Assembly: GCA_034509425.1 (NCBI GenBank)
Contig: JAVTVJ010000553.1
Location: 372,001-436,000, forward strand
Direction of reading: 5' to 3'
Origin: Eopsaltria australis
Lineage: Eukaryota; Chordata; Aves; Passeriformes; Petroicidae
Length of the DNA: 64,000 nucleotides
This document shows, piece after piece, positions 33,868-45,292 of this stretch (the first letter of the stretch is position 1; the number at the start of each line of letters is the position of its first letter). Position numbers and translations under genes: made by a program. The notes under the pieces were generated by a model, which worked only from the letters and a program-made list of their open reading frames with translations, was not told the DNA's origin and made no database searches.

Positions 33868-34066
33868 AGAGATCTCTCCTGGACCAGGGACCTTTCCTGG
33901 GGCAGGGATCTCTCCTGGGGCAGGGATCTCTCCTGGGACAGGGATCTCTCCTGGGGCAGGGATCTCTCCTGGACCAGGGACCTTTCCTGGGGCAGCGACC
34001 TTTCCTGGGACAGGGATCTCTCCTGGGACAGGGATCTCTCCTGGGACAGGGACTTTTCCCAGTCAG
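33868..34066 (+). repeat. 18-bp minisatellite, about 11 copies
   Basis: Tandem 18-base units close to 'cagggatctctcctgggg', with recurrent variants that read 'cagggacctttcctgg'. The variants are interspersed rather than random, suggesting expansion of a two-type block. Confidence 0.93.
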
Positions 34067-35281
34067 GGCCTCTCCAGGAGTGAATCCTCACTGGGATCAC
34101 AGGCCCTGCACAGACAGATCACCCCCAGCTCACGTTAATGCTGGATCCATGATCTTGGAGATCGTATCCCACCCCGGTGATCATTCCATGATTCTGCACT
34201 GCTGAACACTCCCAACCTGGCCATGCCTGCTCTGTCCTAAGTGGAGCACGGATTTGTTTGGGGGAGGAGGTCCCAGTTTAGGGGGATCCCACCAAGGTTT
34301 TCCAGGGCCGTTATTTCATCCGGGGCAGATCCCGGGAAAGCCACGGGGCAGGCTCGGAGCTGTTGACTCTGCAGCCCCACGTGAGCCATCTCCAAGTCGA
34401 TAGCACGCCAGTAACATGAAACCAATCCATGAACCAACCCTCATTTCCTTCTTTCTCCTCGGAAAACCCCGAGGAGAGGCACCGAGCCGGCAGCTCGCAG
34501 GTGCCCCCAAAAACATCCCCAAACACAGCTCTGCCCTTTTCTCCAGCTGGGAGAAACAGCCAGAGCCAACCCCAGCAGGTCACCTCCAAAAAGCTCTGAG
34601 ATATTGTTCCTTCAAGAACCAGAATCTGTTTGACATCAAGAGTAAACATCACGTGAGAGCAGGGCAGGAACGCGGCTGCACCTTGCGTGGCTTGGCTAAA
34701 CGGAGGAGAGAAATGCTCTCTGTCTCCTCCAAGGGCACTAAACACTTGGTCATCGTGATTTTTTTGGCCTAAATGGTCACTTGAGGCAGAAATTAAATCC
34801 AGTTAAGATGTGTGGTTGGGCGGAAACGGATCTTCCATTAAAATGATCGTTCTCTTGCACCGAGAGCTTGAGCAGCCCGGGCTCTGTGTTCTCTCAATTA
34901 CTGCTCTCATTAAGGCTCAGGAGGGTCATAAATACCGAATTTAAATAATTACAGCAGAACAGGTACGTCTGAGGAGCACAAATACAACATTAGTGCGCGG
35001 AGAAATCAATTTCCTAGAGAAGGGCAAGATAAGGGTGGATAAAGCACAGCCCTGCTCTGGGAATAAGGACGATCCTGGGCAGGGATGGAGGGATAATGGG
35101 AATCCCATGGAAGGATCCCACCTGCATGCAGCTCCTCCTCACACCAGGAGCTGCTGCTCAACTTTCTGAGTCCCTCCTGCCCCTCACCAGTCTGGGGACA
35201 CCCCAACCCAGCTCTGGATAAACCCCCTTGGCGTGGAATGGGATCACGCACAGGACGAGGTGATAAAAACACTGAGCCACT

Positions 35282-35287
35282 TTTATT
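35282..35287 (-). other. PTGDR: Candidate PTGDR polyadenylation signal
   Basis: AATAAA on the minus strand, about 340 bases past the PTGDR stop codon. It is the first canonical hexamer noticed downstream. Confidence 0.5.
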
Positions 35288-35624
35288 CCAAGGGGACACC
35301 CCCACACTTCTCCTCCCTGTGCGTCCCCACAAACCACAACTCCAAACCCCTCCTGCTTTCCTGGAGCCGGGCGCTCCCCAAACCCTCCACAAAGCGCTGC
35401 TGCCGCTCGGAACATTCCCAGATCCCCGGGAGCCCCGCCCCGGCTCCTCTCCGGGACACAACACAACGCAGCCTGGGGAGGGGACAGAAACCCTTCACAG
35501 CGTCCCTCGCAGCGAGCTGGACGCTGTCCCCGCCTGCCACCCACCGCAAGGGACAGGGATGCGGGGCCGAAGGCTCGCTCCTCATCCTCGCCAGCAGCCG
35601 CCGGCTTCTGCAGCAGCGCCGCGC

Positions 35625-35891
35625 TCAGGGGACGCCGAGCTGCGGGGGATCTGTCCTGCGCCAGCCCGGGGGACAGAACTGGCCGTCACCCGGAGGGCTG
35701 GAGCCTTTCAGCGAGGCTCTGCGGGAGCCGAGGCGCCGGCAGACCCGGCGCACGAAGGAGCGGAACACGGAGGTGCGGAAGATGATGAAGACCCAGGGGT
35801 CCACGATGGAGTTGACGGAGAGGAAGCGCAGCGCGCTCAGGTCCGCGTTCTCGTTGAAATCCGCGGCAAAAGCCCCCATGTACGCCCGGAT
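35625..35891 (-). CDS. PTGDR: PTGDR exon 2 (TM7 and C-tail)
   Basis: Acceptor tttttgccag before 35891; stop at 35625-35627. It encodes [40 protein letters not shown] and an arginine-rich tail. Its first residues match PTGER2 exon 2 (IRAYM), which shows common descent of the two genes. Confidence 0.95.
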   Translation of the reverse strand: MRAYMGAFAADFNENADLSALRFLSVNSIVDPWVFIIFRTSVFRSFVRRVCRRLGSRRASLKGSSPPGDGQFCPPGWRRTDPPQLGVP

Positions 35892-38800
35892 CTGGCAAAA
35901 AAATCCAGGAAATGGGAGAAAATTAGGGAAAGTCGAGGAGATAGGGGGAAATTTAGGGAGACTGTGCTAAAGTGGGGATAAAAATATTCGCGTGAGGGCA
36001 GCAGAAGAGGTTTTAACCCCTCAATATCGCCATGGATCGCATCAGGATGGGTTGGGAGTCGCAGATCCTGCTGGGAGTGGGGTTGGATCGTGGACGGTCG
36101 TGGCACAGGGACACTGTCCCCACCAGGATGTCACAGCTGGAAAGGTGACCCCGGTGACCGAGGTGGTTTCACGGATGAAGGAATGATCCAACCCTGGCAG
36201 GTGCTGCTCTGTCCCCAAGGCTGGGGCACCCCACTCGTGCTGCCCCCTCTGCCGTGGAAATCAGACCTGGAATCCACTGGGTAACTCAGCAGGGATCCAT
36301 CCTCATCGAGCTCCACTGGGGTGGCCACAAAATCTGTGTGAGCCCAGTGGTGCCAGCGCTGCTGCTGCTGGCTGATAACTCCCGATAAGGTTCCAGAGGT
36401 GACAGGAAGAGGATGTGGAAATTGTCACCAAAGGTAGTGGCAGCACCCACGCACACCCCCCACCCTGATTTCGGGGTGGCCCCTGCTGTGGCGGCAGCAG
36501 AGGGTGATGGAAAGGTGGAACTGCAGGATCCAAACCCAGGAATGGGGAAGAGAGTGGGCAGCAAGGGTTGTCCCATGCTGGGGGTCTCCCACCCCCACCC
36601 CACAGCAGGACCCCCATCCCTGGGGAAGAAGTGAGAGGATTTCAGGGCCTATTTCAGTGGGGTTCAGAGAGAGCTGGATCTCCCCAGCAGCTTTGGGATA
36701 AAGGGATGGGAATGGGGGGTTATTGAGGGGTCTGAGAAGGGTGGGAATGGAGGTCATTGAAGGGTCTGACAATGAACTGACCCCCCAAAAACCTTAAACC
36801 CCTCAGGGGCAACCTCAGGGAGCAGAGGAGTGATGCTGGGGTGGGGGGGTTGTTATTCCAATGGAGCTAAAGCAGCAATCTGATCCCTGGGATGGGATAG
36901 GGGACACTGAGATGGGACTGAAATAATTACCTGACCCCTCCAGCACCCCTGGAACAGAGTGGTGATGGTGAGGAGGTTAGTCCAGGGGGTTAAAGCAATG
37001 GGATGTGGTGCTGGGATTGGGAATTCCAGGGAGGGAGGAGAGGAATGACCCTCCCTGGGACGGGGGGGGTGGTGGGGCAAATATTCCAAGGAAGTCTGAG
37101 CAATCAATCAACCCCCAGGAGAGGGTGGTGGGGTTGTTGTGGTTATTCCAGGAAGATTAAACTTTCCCCATCCCACGATGGGGTCTTGGGGGTTATTCCA
37201 TGAGGGTTAAAGGATAATGTTTAATTTAAATGATTTTAATTTTATCTATTTAATTAATTTAAATAAATTGAGGACCAGGGATGTGGTGCTCATGTTGAGG
37301 GTGGGCAACCTCCCAGAATGGGATAGTGGAGCCAGGGAGGATTTATTCCAAGGGGATTAAAGCAATAACCTGACCCTTGGAGAAGATCCTAGAGGGTGGC
37401 AGGGGTGGGTTACTCACAGGGGATTAAAGCAATGAACCCCCCAGCACCTCCAGGAGTGGGTGGTGGTTCCAGAGTTTATTCCAACCCTCTGACCTCCCCT
37501 AGGGGGAGTGTGTGAGGGTGATGGGGGGGTTATTCCAAGGAGTTTTAGGCAATGACCTGGTCCCTGTGGGCAGAGTGGGGGTGGATTTATAAGGAGGCAA
37601 AGCCTTGGCCCCTTCAGGCTGATGGTGGTGTCAGGGTTTATCCCAAAATCAGGGTTCTGACCCCCCCAGGACTGAGGGTGGTGGGGGGGGGGATATTCTG
37701 GGGTTCTTAACAATGCCCTGACCCCCATGGACGGGCTGAGGGATTATTCCAAGGGGGCCAAATCATCAATCCAACCTCCCAGTGAGGAGATGGTGTTGAG
37801 GAAAGGATATTTTTCCAAATGGATTAATGCAATGGCCAACCCCTGGGGCGTGGGGTGATGGGTGTTTGAGGGGGGGCAAAGCAACCCCCCACGATCCCAG
37901 GGACAGGGGTTGGTGTGGGGGACATTCCAGGGTGCTTAAAAACGCCCTGACCCCCACGGACAGGCTAAGAGATTATTCCAAGGGGGCCAAATCACCGATC
38001 CAACCTCCCCGTGAAGAGATGGTGCTGAGAAAGGATAATTTCCCAAGGGATCTAACGCAATGACCGACCCCCAGCAAGGCACCAAAGCAACCACCCCAAC
38101 CCCCCGGAGGACAGGGGGGTGTTCGGGGCAGCGGGATTACTCACGATGAGCGGCAGCGAGCAGATGGTGAAGAGCACGGTCATGAGCCCCAGCAGGACGA
38201 GGTGGTCGAGCTCCTCCATGCGCGGGGCGGCGGCGGGGGGAGCCCCGCGGCGGGGCTGCCTGCGGGCCATGCCGTACAGGTGCCGCATGCTGCTCACGTT
38301 GCACGCCACGATGGCCAGCACCAGCAAGCCCATCAGGCTGGCGTAGAGCACGGGGAAGCCCAGCTGGCTCGGGCCACCGCCGGCCATCCGGATGAAGCAC
38401 CACGTGCCCGGGCAGTACTGCATGGGCGCCCCGAAGCCCAGCAGGGGCAGCGCGCAGAACAGCGCGCACAGCCCGGCGGCCGCGGGCACCAGCGCGGCTC
38501 CCAGGCGGCGGGTCAGGTGCCGCCGGTAGAAGTAGGGGTGGCCCAGGGAAAGCCAGCACTCCAGCGCCATGGCCAGCAGCAGCAGCGTGGGGGCCAGCCC
38601 GAAGAAGGCCATGAGGAAGGCGAAGAGCTGGCACAGCACCCCCGGCTCGTTCTCGCCGCGGCCGCCCGGCCCCAGCTCGCTGAGGCTGCGGTTGTAGGCG
38701 TAGGCGGCCAGCACGATGGGGCTGAGCAGGCACTTGCCCAGCAGGTCGGTGACCGCCAGCCCGCTGACCAGCACGTAGAACGCCGACACCCGCGGCGGGC

Positions 38801-38966
38801 GGCCCCCGGGCGAGCGGGATCGCCGCCGGTGCTGGCCCAGCAGCAGCAGAGCCAGGACGTTCCCCAAAAGCCCCGCGGCGAACAGCACCGAGCTGGGCAC
38901 GGCCGACTGCCCGCTCTCGATGTAGCGGCTGCTGCGGCAGCGGTAACCCTCGGTCTCCATCGGCAT
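35625..38966 (-). CDS. PTGDR: PTGDR, prostaglandin D2 receptor DP1 (two exons, complete)
   Basis: Seven-transmembrane Gs-coupled prostaglandin D2 receptor at the plasma membrane. Exon 1 (38966 down to 38145) and exon 2 (35891 down to 35625) join in phase 0 across a 2.25-kb intron, giving 362 residues (human 359). Identifying blocks are [40 protein letters not shown] (the DP-type ECW in place of DRY), the ECL2 signature [10 protein letters not shown] (183-192), [20 protein letters not shown] and TM7 [18 protein letters not shown] (Arg 296). Two in-frame ATGs lie two codons apart. The first has G at -3, while the second (METEGYRC) aligns exactly with the human start MKSPFYRC, so residue numbers may shift by two. 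There is no Asn at all before TM1, so the N-terminal glycosylation site recalled in human DP1 is absent; NRS at 92-94 remains. The C-tail is Arg-rich with RRAS (331-334), a PKA-type motif. It is the tandem paralogue of PTGER2. Confidence 0.96.
35892..38144 (-). other. PTGDR: PTGDR intron
   Basis: A single 2253-bp intron, donor GTGAGT at 38144-38139. The half nearest exon 1 is a degenerate tandem repeat, listed separately. The half nearest exon 2 (35892-36830) is unique sequence with short G/A-rich runs. Confidence 0.85.
36835..38125 (+). repeat. ~1.3-kb degenerate tandem repeat with ~230-bp higher-order unit
   Basis: Modules close to 'ttattccaaggggattaaag', 'caatgacctgacccccagg' and 'gagggtggtggggg' recur about every 60-90 bases across the segment. 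The last two larger blocks, starting at about 37712 and 37941, match each other over ~140 bases, including 'agattattccaagggggcca' and 'gagatggtgctgagaaagga', giving a period near 230. G-runs of 7-12 are common. Confidence 0.85.
38145..38966 (-). CDS. PTGDR: PTGDR exon 1 (N-terminus to TM6)
   Basis: First in-frame ATG at 38966 (alternative at 38960); 274 codons to the donor at 38144. It covers TM1 to the start of TM6, ending [10 protein letters not shown] and CpG are very high. ICL3 is short and Pro/Arg/Ala-rich. Confidence 0.95.
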
Positions 38967-39440
38967 CGCCCGCGCCGGGATGGGTTGGGAGGGACGCCCC
39001 GCTCCGCCTCGGGATGGCCCGCGCTGCACCAGCGTGCGATGGATGTCCCGCACCGTGCCGGGCTCGGAGAAAAGCTCGCACCGCACGGGGGTGATGTCCC
39101 GCACGGCGCCGGGATGCGATGGGATGGATGGATCGCACCGGGATGGATGGATCACACCGCGATGGATGGATCGCACCGCACCGCGCCACGGCTGCCGGCG
39201 GCGACTGTCCCGGCGGGGCGGGCGGCCCCCGCCGCGGAGGGAGGGAGGGAGGAGGAGAAGGGGGTGCGGTGCAAGCGGGCACGGCCCCTGGGACTGCCCC
39301 TTCTCGCCTCCCGGCCCGCCCCGGCTGTCGGAGCTCGGCTGCGGGGCGGGGGGGGGGGGCGGGAGGGGGTGCGCTGCACCCTCGGGAGAAGCGAGGCTCC
39401 CGGGAACAGGGAGGGGAAAGGGACCGGGGTGAGTGCCGGG
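38967..39440 (-). promoter_or_regulatory. PTGDR: PTGDR CpG-island promoter / 5'UTR
   Basis: CpG-dense flank of the PTGDR start. A GC box (GGGGCGGGG) runs into a string of about 12 G at about 39341-39360, a possible G-quadruplex on the plus strand. No TATA box was noticed. A short 19-bp repeat lies within it. Confidence 0.55.
39117..39184 (+). repeat. 'gatggatggatcgcaccg' repeat, three copies
   Basis: Three adjacent ~18-19-base units with one or two changes each, just upstream of PTGDR and inside its CpG island. Confidence 0.9.
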
Positions 39441-39684
39441 GGTTACGGTGAGGGGCTCTGGGATGAGACACCGGAGGGGAGGGAGCTGGAGCTGAACCCC
39501 TCGGGGATAGGGGGTGCCGGGAAGGGGACAGGACGGAGCCCAAGGGTGGAGGGAGTTATGGTAGAGGGGGGACAGAGCCCTTGGAGCGGTGACAGGGCCG
39601 AGGGCTGGGGCTGAGCCCCCGGGGTGACACAGGGCAGGGGGCTGGGGCTGATTCCTTGGGGTTGCCTCAGGACAGAAGCCAACC

Positions 39685-39768
39685 CGAAAGTGTCCCTGCC
39701 CGCGGCAGAGGGCTGGGAACGGGATGATCCCTTCCAACCCGGACAATTCTGGGATTCTATGATATGAT
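39685..39768 (+). mobile_element. CR1 LINE 3' scrap
   Basis: Sense CR1 3' terminus only: 'gtgtccctgcccgcggcaga' and 'caattctgggattctatga'. Confidence 0.8.
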
Positions 39769-40654
39769 CCAACCCGAGCAGGTGCCACATCTCCCTGCAG
39801 CCCATCCCACAGCTGTGCCGTGTGCTGGCATCGCCGCTGCCACCCCCCAGCCCCTGGCAGGGCTCCTCTGTCCCACAAGCAACCTGCGGGAGAAGCCCCC
39901 AGAGCTCCTTCCAGTAAAAGCAGCTCCGACCGCAGCAACGCGGCTGCAAAACACACACAGAGCAACTTGCAGGATGCATGTGATGATGAATAAGCATGAA
40001 ACCGTGGCTGCCTGCTTTCAGGGCACTTTTTGCTGCTCTGGATGAGTGTACACGAAGCACAGGGAAGTATCAAGATGACAGCAGGGGTGGGAAAGGAGGT
40101 TTAAAGGAGCCAAACATCAGCAGGGCAAGTTTTAATGATGGGCTGTAGTTCTTCCAGCTGGTGATTCCTCCAGCAGCGAGGGCAGGGAGTGTTTGTGGCT
40201 GTGCAAGTGAAAGTCCCGGGTCCGGAAGAAATCAAGATAAAACTCGTTGCAGCTCAGCTCTCACCCACGGTTGGTGTTGAAGTGCTGCCCTCATTAGGGC
40301 TGAGCGTGAACCCAGAGGCTGCTTCCTGCCTGGGGCCCGGGGGAGAGGAAATTCAGCCTGCCCTGGGACGCGATCCGAGTGATACCGTCCAAAAACAGCT
40401 CCTGGAAAACACCCACGGCCTCCCTTGCTGAGCCGGCACCCCGGTCCCACCGACTGCAGTGATGCCAGCAGCGTGGAGCAGGGGGAGGAAGACGTGGTGG
40501 GATCCCTCAGGTTTTCCCAAGAATGAAGATTGGGAAGGAGAGTCCAGCACCTCTGGAGAGCTGATTTTCTGGGAGCACAATGCCTGTCCTGATCCCTGGA
40601 GAAACTGGTGCCGGCCCTGCTGCGATGCTGCAAGCCCCAGGGAGGATGCACTGA

Positions 40655-40818
40655 GAGAGGCTGGGGCTGTTCCTGGATCCCTGGAAGTGTCCAAGGCCAG
40701 GCTGGACGGGGCTTGGAGCAGCCTGGGATGGTGGAAGTTGTCCGTGCCCACGGCAGGGGGTGGAACTGGGCTTTGAGATCCTTTCCAGCCCGAACCATTC
40801 TGGGATTCTGTGACGATC
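40655..40818 (+). mobile_element. CR1 LINE 3' fragment
   Basis: Sense CR1 from 'ggctgttcctggatccctgg' through 'tccaaggccaggctggacgg' to 'accattctgggattctgtga'. Confidence 0.86.
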
Positions 40819-43131
40819 CCAGGGATGTGCTGTGAGCAGTAACTCCTCACACTCCCACATCTGCTGTGATAGGGAAGAGACTGAAGTTCTTGGCTGCTCC
40901 CCCACCTCTGGAAAGTCCCTTCGCAGCCACCAGAAAGCCAAATTCGGGCAATTCAATGCCTGGCAAGAGGAGGAGGAAGAACGGTGACAAAGCCAAGCCC
41001 CTGCTGGAGGTGGGTGCTGCCCCCGGCTGCAGCAGCCGTGGCTGGAAACCCCGAAGGACCGGGGGATGCTGCTGCTCCTGACCTTGCACTGCTCGACGGG
41101 GAAAGCCGGGGATGGAAAAGGGACTTTTTGGGGCCATCTGAGGCTCTGGGAGCAGGCAGAGGAGGAATCCACCCGGTGCAGGTGTGGCTGGGGGTGTCGG
41201 AGCAGGTGGGCAGGGCGATGATTTCACCTGGATTCCTCCCCCTGATGCTGAGGATGGCAAACCACGGTGCCCATCCTTCTCCGTGGAGAGGGATGGATCC
41301 CGGGATAGGTGTCCAGCCGGGAATGGAACCGCAGACTCCTCTCCCTCCTCCCTCTCCCCCGGGCGAGAACCCGGCGTGGGCAGCCAGGTGTCACCAAATC
41401 CCCATTTAGCTCTTCCTTGCGTTCATTTGCATAAATTGCAGCTATTTGGGGAGGGGAAAATCATTCGGAGAAAGTCTCATCGCCACGGATGACGAATGTC
41501 TCCCGCCCGTCACGCTTCCGACGTGACCCTCTTCTGGCTGGTCACATTCCTGGTGGAGAAGGGAGGGGAAAAACCGGAATAAAAACAACCCGAAGCGGAA
41601 GAAAAAGCAGCCACAAACCCCAGAGACAAATGAGGAGCTGGAAAAACTCGAAGCATCCACAAGGAATTTTAGTTGTTTTTTTTTTTTTTTTTTTTTCCAA
41701 AACTTTTGTTGACTCCCTACGGCTTCTCCTTGCCAGATTTCGGTGAGGAGTGGCGAGCCTGCTCTACTGCTGAGCCAATTTTTTTCCAAGCCTGGTTTTT
41801 CCCAAAGATCTGCTGCTGCCTGGAGGAGCCGCGTCCGCCTGTTTTTTGTCAGGAGCGCGGCTCGGAGCGGCCGCGCTGGGATTTTCTTCCTCCAGCTCAT
41901 CCCTCCCTTTGGAATTGTTTGTTGTGGTGTCTGAACACCCTAATTTAGAGCCCGTAGCCGGGGAAGGTTTTGAAGGGATGCGGCTGCCCGGCAATTGCGG
42001 ATTTGGCAGCTCCTGCTGGATATTCCCGTGAGGAGCAAACCAGGCTGGGACAATCCTACAGGGAAGAGCCTCTTCCTTGCTCGGGAGCGCTGCATCGCCT
42101 CTGGAGCTTCCAGACCCATCCCAGACTCACTCCTGGAGCAGATTGTTGCCTTCCCCTCCCCGGGGTCCTTCCCCAGTTGTTCCCCGTCTTCCCCAGCTCC
42201 GCTTTCCCCAGACTAAACAGCTTTCAGCCTTTCCAGACGGCGGGATTTGGGGATTCACAGCTCCCTGGCGTGGGCAGGCGGCGCTCCCGCTGCCAAAATG
42301 ATGCTCTGAGAGCTTGGGGAGGCAGCCAGGAAAGCACGCAGGGTCAGGTGTCCAGGGCGGGGAGGACACAGGGTCAGGTGTCCGGGAACCGGAGCACGGG
42401 GATGGGGAACTCTCGCGTCGGGGATGCCCCGGGGTTTTTCCTCCCTTAGAACAGCGAGGTTTGGGGTTTTTTATCTGGGAAGAAGCACCGAGCATCTTAA
42501 ACACGCCCAAACCCCCTGATTTAAATTGATAAATGGAGAGACAGGGCTGCTCGCCGCGTCCCCCCATCCTGACGGTGACAGTGTCGCCAGCAGAGCGGAG
42601 TTTTGGAGCGCGGTCCCTCCGGTTTGGGAAGACAGCGGAGCCGCTCTGAGTCACCGGCTGCGATCCCGCCGATTGTTTCCAGCTGCGGGCTCGTCCCGGG
42701 GGAGAAAAAAAGCCCTGGGAAGTTGGGAATTGTGTCGACAGCTGCGGGTTGGTCCCGTGGAAGGTCCGGAGGCTGCAGCCACCTCCTCCTGCCGCTTTTC
42801 CAGGGGCTGCGGGGGGAGGAAATCGAGGGGACAGAAAGCAGCCCCGCGGTGGGAAGGAGTTGGGCAGGAAGGGGGCGATGGAGCAACGCTGCCCGGTTGC
42901 ACAAGCCCTGCCCGGGCTGGGTTTGTCCCGGCCGTGGGATGACAGGAAAGAGCAAGGAAAGTGGTTTTGGGCTCGCTGGAGTTTCCAGCACAACCAAGGG
43001 CGAGTCACGGGGAGGCTGCACCGCGCGGGGCGGGGTCCGGGGGCTGCGGGGAGGGACAGGAGGGGAGCTGGGAGCAGGGTGAGGGAATCCCTGGAACTCG
43101 GGAGGGAGAGTGGGGGGGATCAGCCCTGGGA

Positions 43132-43248
43132 TGGGGAGGAAGGGGGGGCCTGAAGGGGGAGAGGGAGGAAAGAGGGAGGGAGGGATGGAGGGACAGAGGG
43201 AGGAAAGGAAAAGGGGGAGAGGAAAGGAAAAGGGAAAGGGAAACACAA
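43132..43248 (+). repeat. Polypurine G/A tract
   Basis: About 115 bases almost entirely G and A ('gagggagggagggatggagg' and 'aggaaaagggaaagggaaac' types). Confidence 0.9.
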
Positions 43249-43599
43249 CACCTGCTCGGGCCCCGGTGAGTGTGTCCGGGCTGGGTGGGTGCAGCCCTGA
43301 TCATCTCCCGTGGGTCCCGGCTGTGCCACCCGTGGGTGCGTGTGGGGGGTGGGCTTGTGACTGAGCAGGGGACACAGCGAGGGGTCCCGCCGGGGACGTG
43401 GGGCTGTCCGTGCGTGGCTGTGTCCCCTCGGTGCGCGGTGCGTGTCCCGGTGCGGGCGGCAGGCGGCGGCAGTGACCGGGATCGCCGCGATCCAGGAGCG
43501 GCCCCGCTCCCGCCCCATCCCGCTCCTTCTCCTCCCATCCGGGCAGCGCTGCCCAGAGCTCCCCGGCCCATCCCACTGAAAGTGCTGCCTCCAACATCC

Positions 43600-44027
43600 A
43601 GAAGGACGTGGAGCTGCTGGAGCGAGTCCAGAGGAGCCGGGGAGATGCTCTGGAGCCAGGCTGGGAGAGCTGGGGGTGCTCACCTGGAGAGGAAAAGGCT
43701 CCAGGGAGAGCTCAGAGCCCCTTGCAGGGCCTGAAGGGGCTCCAGGAGAGCTGGAGAGGGATTGGGGACAAGGCATGGAGGGACAGGACACAGGGAATGG
43801 CTCCCACTGCCAGAGGGCAGGGATGGATGGGATATTGGGAAGAAATTCCTGACTGAGAGGGTGGGGAGGCCCTGGCACAGGGTGCCCAGAGAAGCTGTGG
43901 CTGCCCCTGGATCTCTGGATGTGTCAAAGCCCAGGGTGGACAGGGCTTGGAGCAACCTGGGATAGTGGAAGTTCTGCCCATGGCAGGGTTGGAATGGGAT
44001 GATTTTTAAGGTCCCTTTCAACCCGAA
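43600..44027 (+). mobile_element. CR1 LINE 3' fragment (~430 bp)
   Basis: Sense CR1, the longest copy of its type here. It begins 'aaggacgtggagctgctgga' and 'gagtccagaggagccgggga' and continues through all later blocks, but its extreme 3' terminus is replaced by an ATCC/TTCC run. Confidence 0.9.
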
Positions 44028-44924
44028 TCCATCCATCCATCCTTCCTTCCCTCCATCCTTTTTTCCCTCCATCTCTTTTTTCCTTCCTTCATGAGCATCC
44101 TGTACCTCCTTGGGAAAAATCCCCAAAAGATTTGAAGCTCGGTTCAAGGGGAGAAGAATCCTGAACTAAAAACTAAAACCAAACCTCAGGAAACACATTA
44201 ATTAAATGCAAGCGGGCCAGCTCACTGCTTTAGGCATGGAAAGGTTGTGAACCCCACACATGTGAGGATTCCCATCCCTCTGGATGTCCGCGTGTCCCTG
44301 GAGCTCCCCCGTGGATGCACAGCCTCTCCCGAGGGCCGGGCTGGGCGGAGCAGGCAGCTCCCAAATGTGCTGCCCATGTGTTCCGCTATTTGCCATTGAA
44401 TTCCCAGCCACCCCGAGCCCTCTGTCCCCATTTAGCCGGATCGCTCAGCCCTAAAATCCCTTTCAGCCTGGAACGCCGCCGGGGCCGCATCCGTCTTCAA
44501 TTTAAAGAACAAATCCTCCCGCCTGCAGCCCGAGCGGGTCCGGCCGGGCCCGGGTGACCCCGGCGCTGCTGGGCGCTCCTTTTTGGTCACAGCGGATGCG
44601 AGGGACACGTGTCGGGGGGGGATAACCTCTTCACCCAGCCCCGGGAGGCTCCGCGGGACAAAGGCTGGCGGGGGAGATGGAGCCGGGGAAATGTGGCTGG
44701 GAGCAGATTTGCTCCGAGGAGCTGTCAGGGGCAGACAAAGGCAGGAAGCAGATAAATGCAGGGAACGAGGCTAATTGCTGGGATTAGTCACCCCCCGAGC
44801 CCTGCGGGGCTGCAGGGGTCAGGGCTGGAGGCCCCAGGAGGTCAGGCGAGGAGAGATGAGTGGAAAGAGGTTTTGGGGTTGTTGGAGCCGTGGGAAGGGC
44901 TGGATCCTATCTCTGAGGGTGCTC

Positions 44925-45110
44925 CCAGGGCAAGCCATGATCCCCTGGCAGAAATGTGGGAAAGGGTTTCAGGGCATGGAGAGGAGGCAAACCAAGCTGG
45001 ATAAGGCTTGGAGTGACCTGGGGTGGTGGAAGGTGTTCCTGCCCACGGCAGGGGGTTGAAATGAGGTGGGATTTAAGGTCCTTTCCAACCCACACTATTC
45101 TGGGATTCCC
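44925..45110 (+). mobile_element. CR1 LINE 3' fragment
   Basis: Sense CR1 variant with 'ggaggcaaaccaagctggat' in place of the usual core, ending 'cacactattctgggattcc'. It is closest in type to the reverse copy at 46087-46262. Confidence 0.83.
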
Positions 45111-45292
45111 TGTCCTCTTCCCGCTGGGGAGAAGCTGGGCAGATTCCAGGGGCACCTGGAATAAAGCCTAATTCTGCAGCAAACACTTGATTTTTGGGGA
45201 TAAACATGGAAGGAAGTGTCTCAAAGCTGCAGCAGCTCAGCCTGGTGTGTGTGAGGGTCAGAGCCCTGGGATGAGGCAGGATCAGACCTGTG

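Larger units (their letters stand above)
30131..35281. other. Intergenic spacer between PTGER2 and PTGDR
   Basis: No gene is recognised. It contains two CR1 copies, an 18-bp minisatellite, A-runs at about 32634-32644 and 32724-32739, and a GC-rich patch at about 33280-33500. Segments 30650-31000 and 34590-35040 are unique, non-repetitive and AT-richer, and are the best candidates for conserved non-coding DNA. Confidence 0.5.

Noticed and set aside
33868..34066. 18-bp array considered as a coding repeat (Leu-Gly-Gln-Gly-Ser-Leu units)
   Set aside because: No splice sites or conserved flanks; open only because the unit length is a multiple of three.
38202..39614. 470-codon plus-strand frame across PTGDR exon 1
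   Set aside because: Antisense shadow of PTGDR for the same compositional reason.
38967..40073. Long in-frame extension upstream of the PTGDR start
   Set aside because: The frame is open but encodes Pro/Ser/Arg-rich sequence, includes a CR1 scrap, and has no counterpart in the receptor family.
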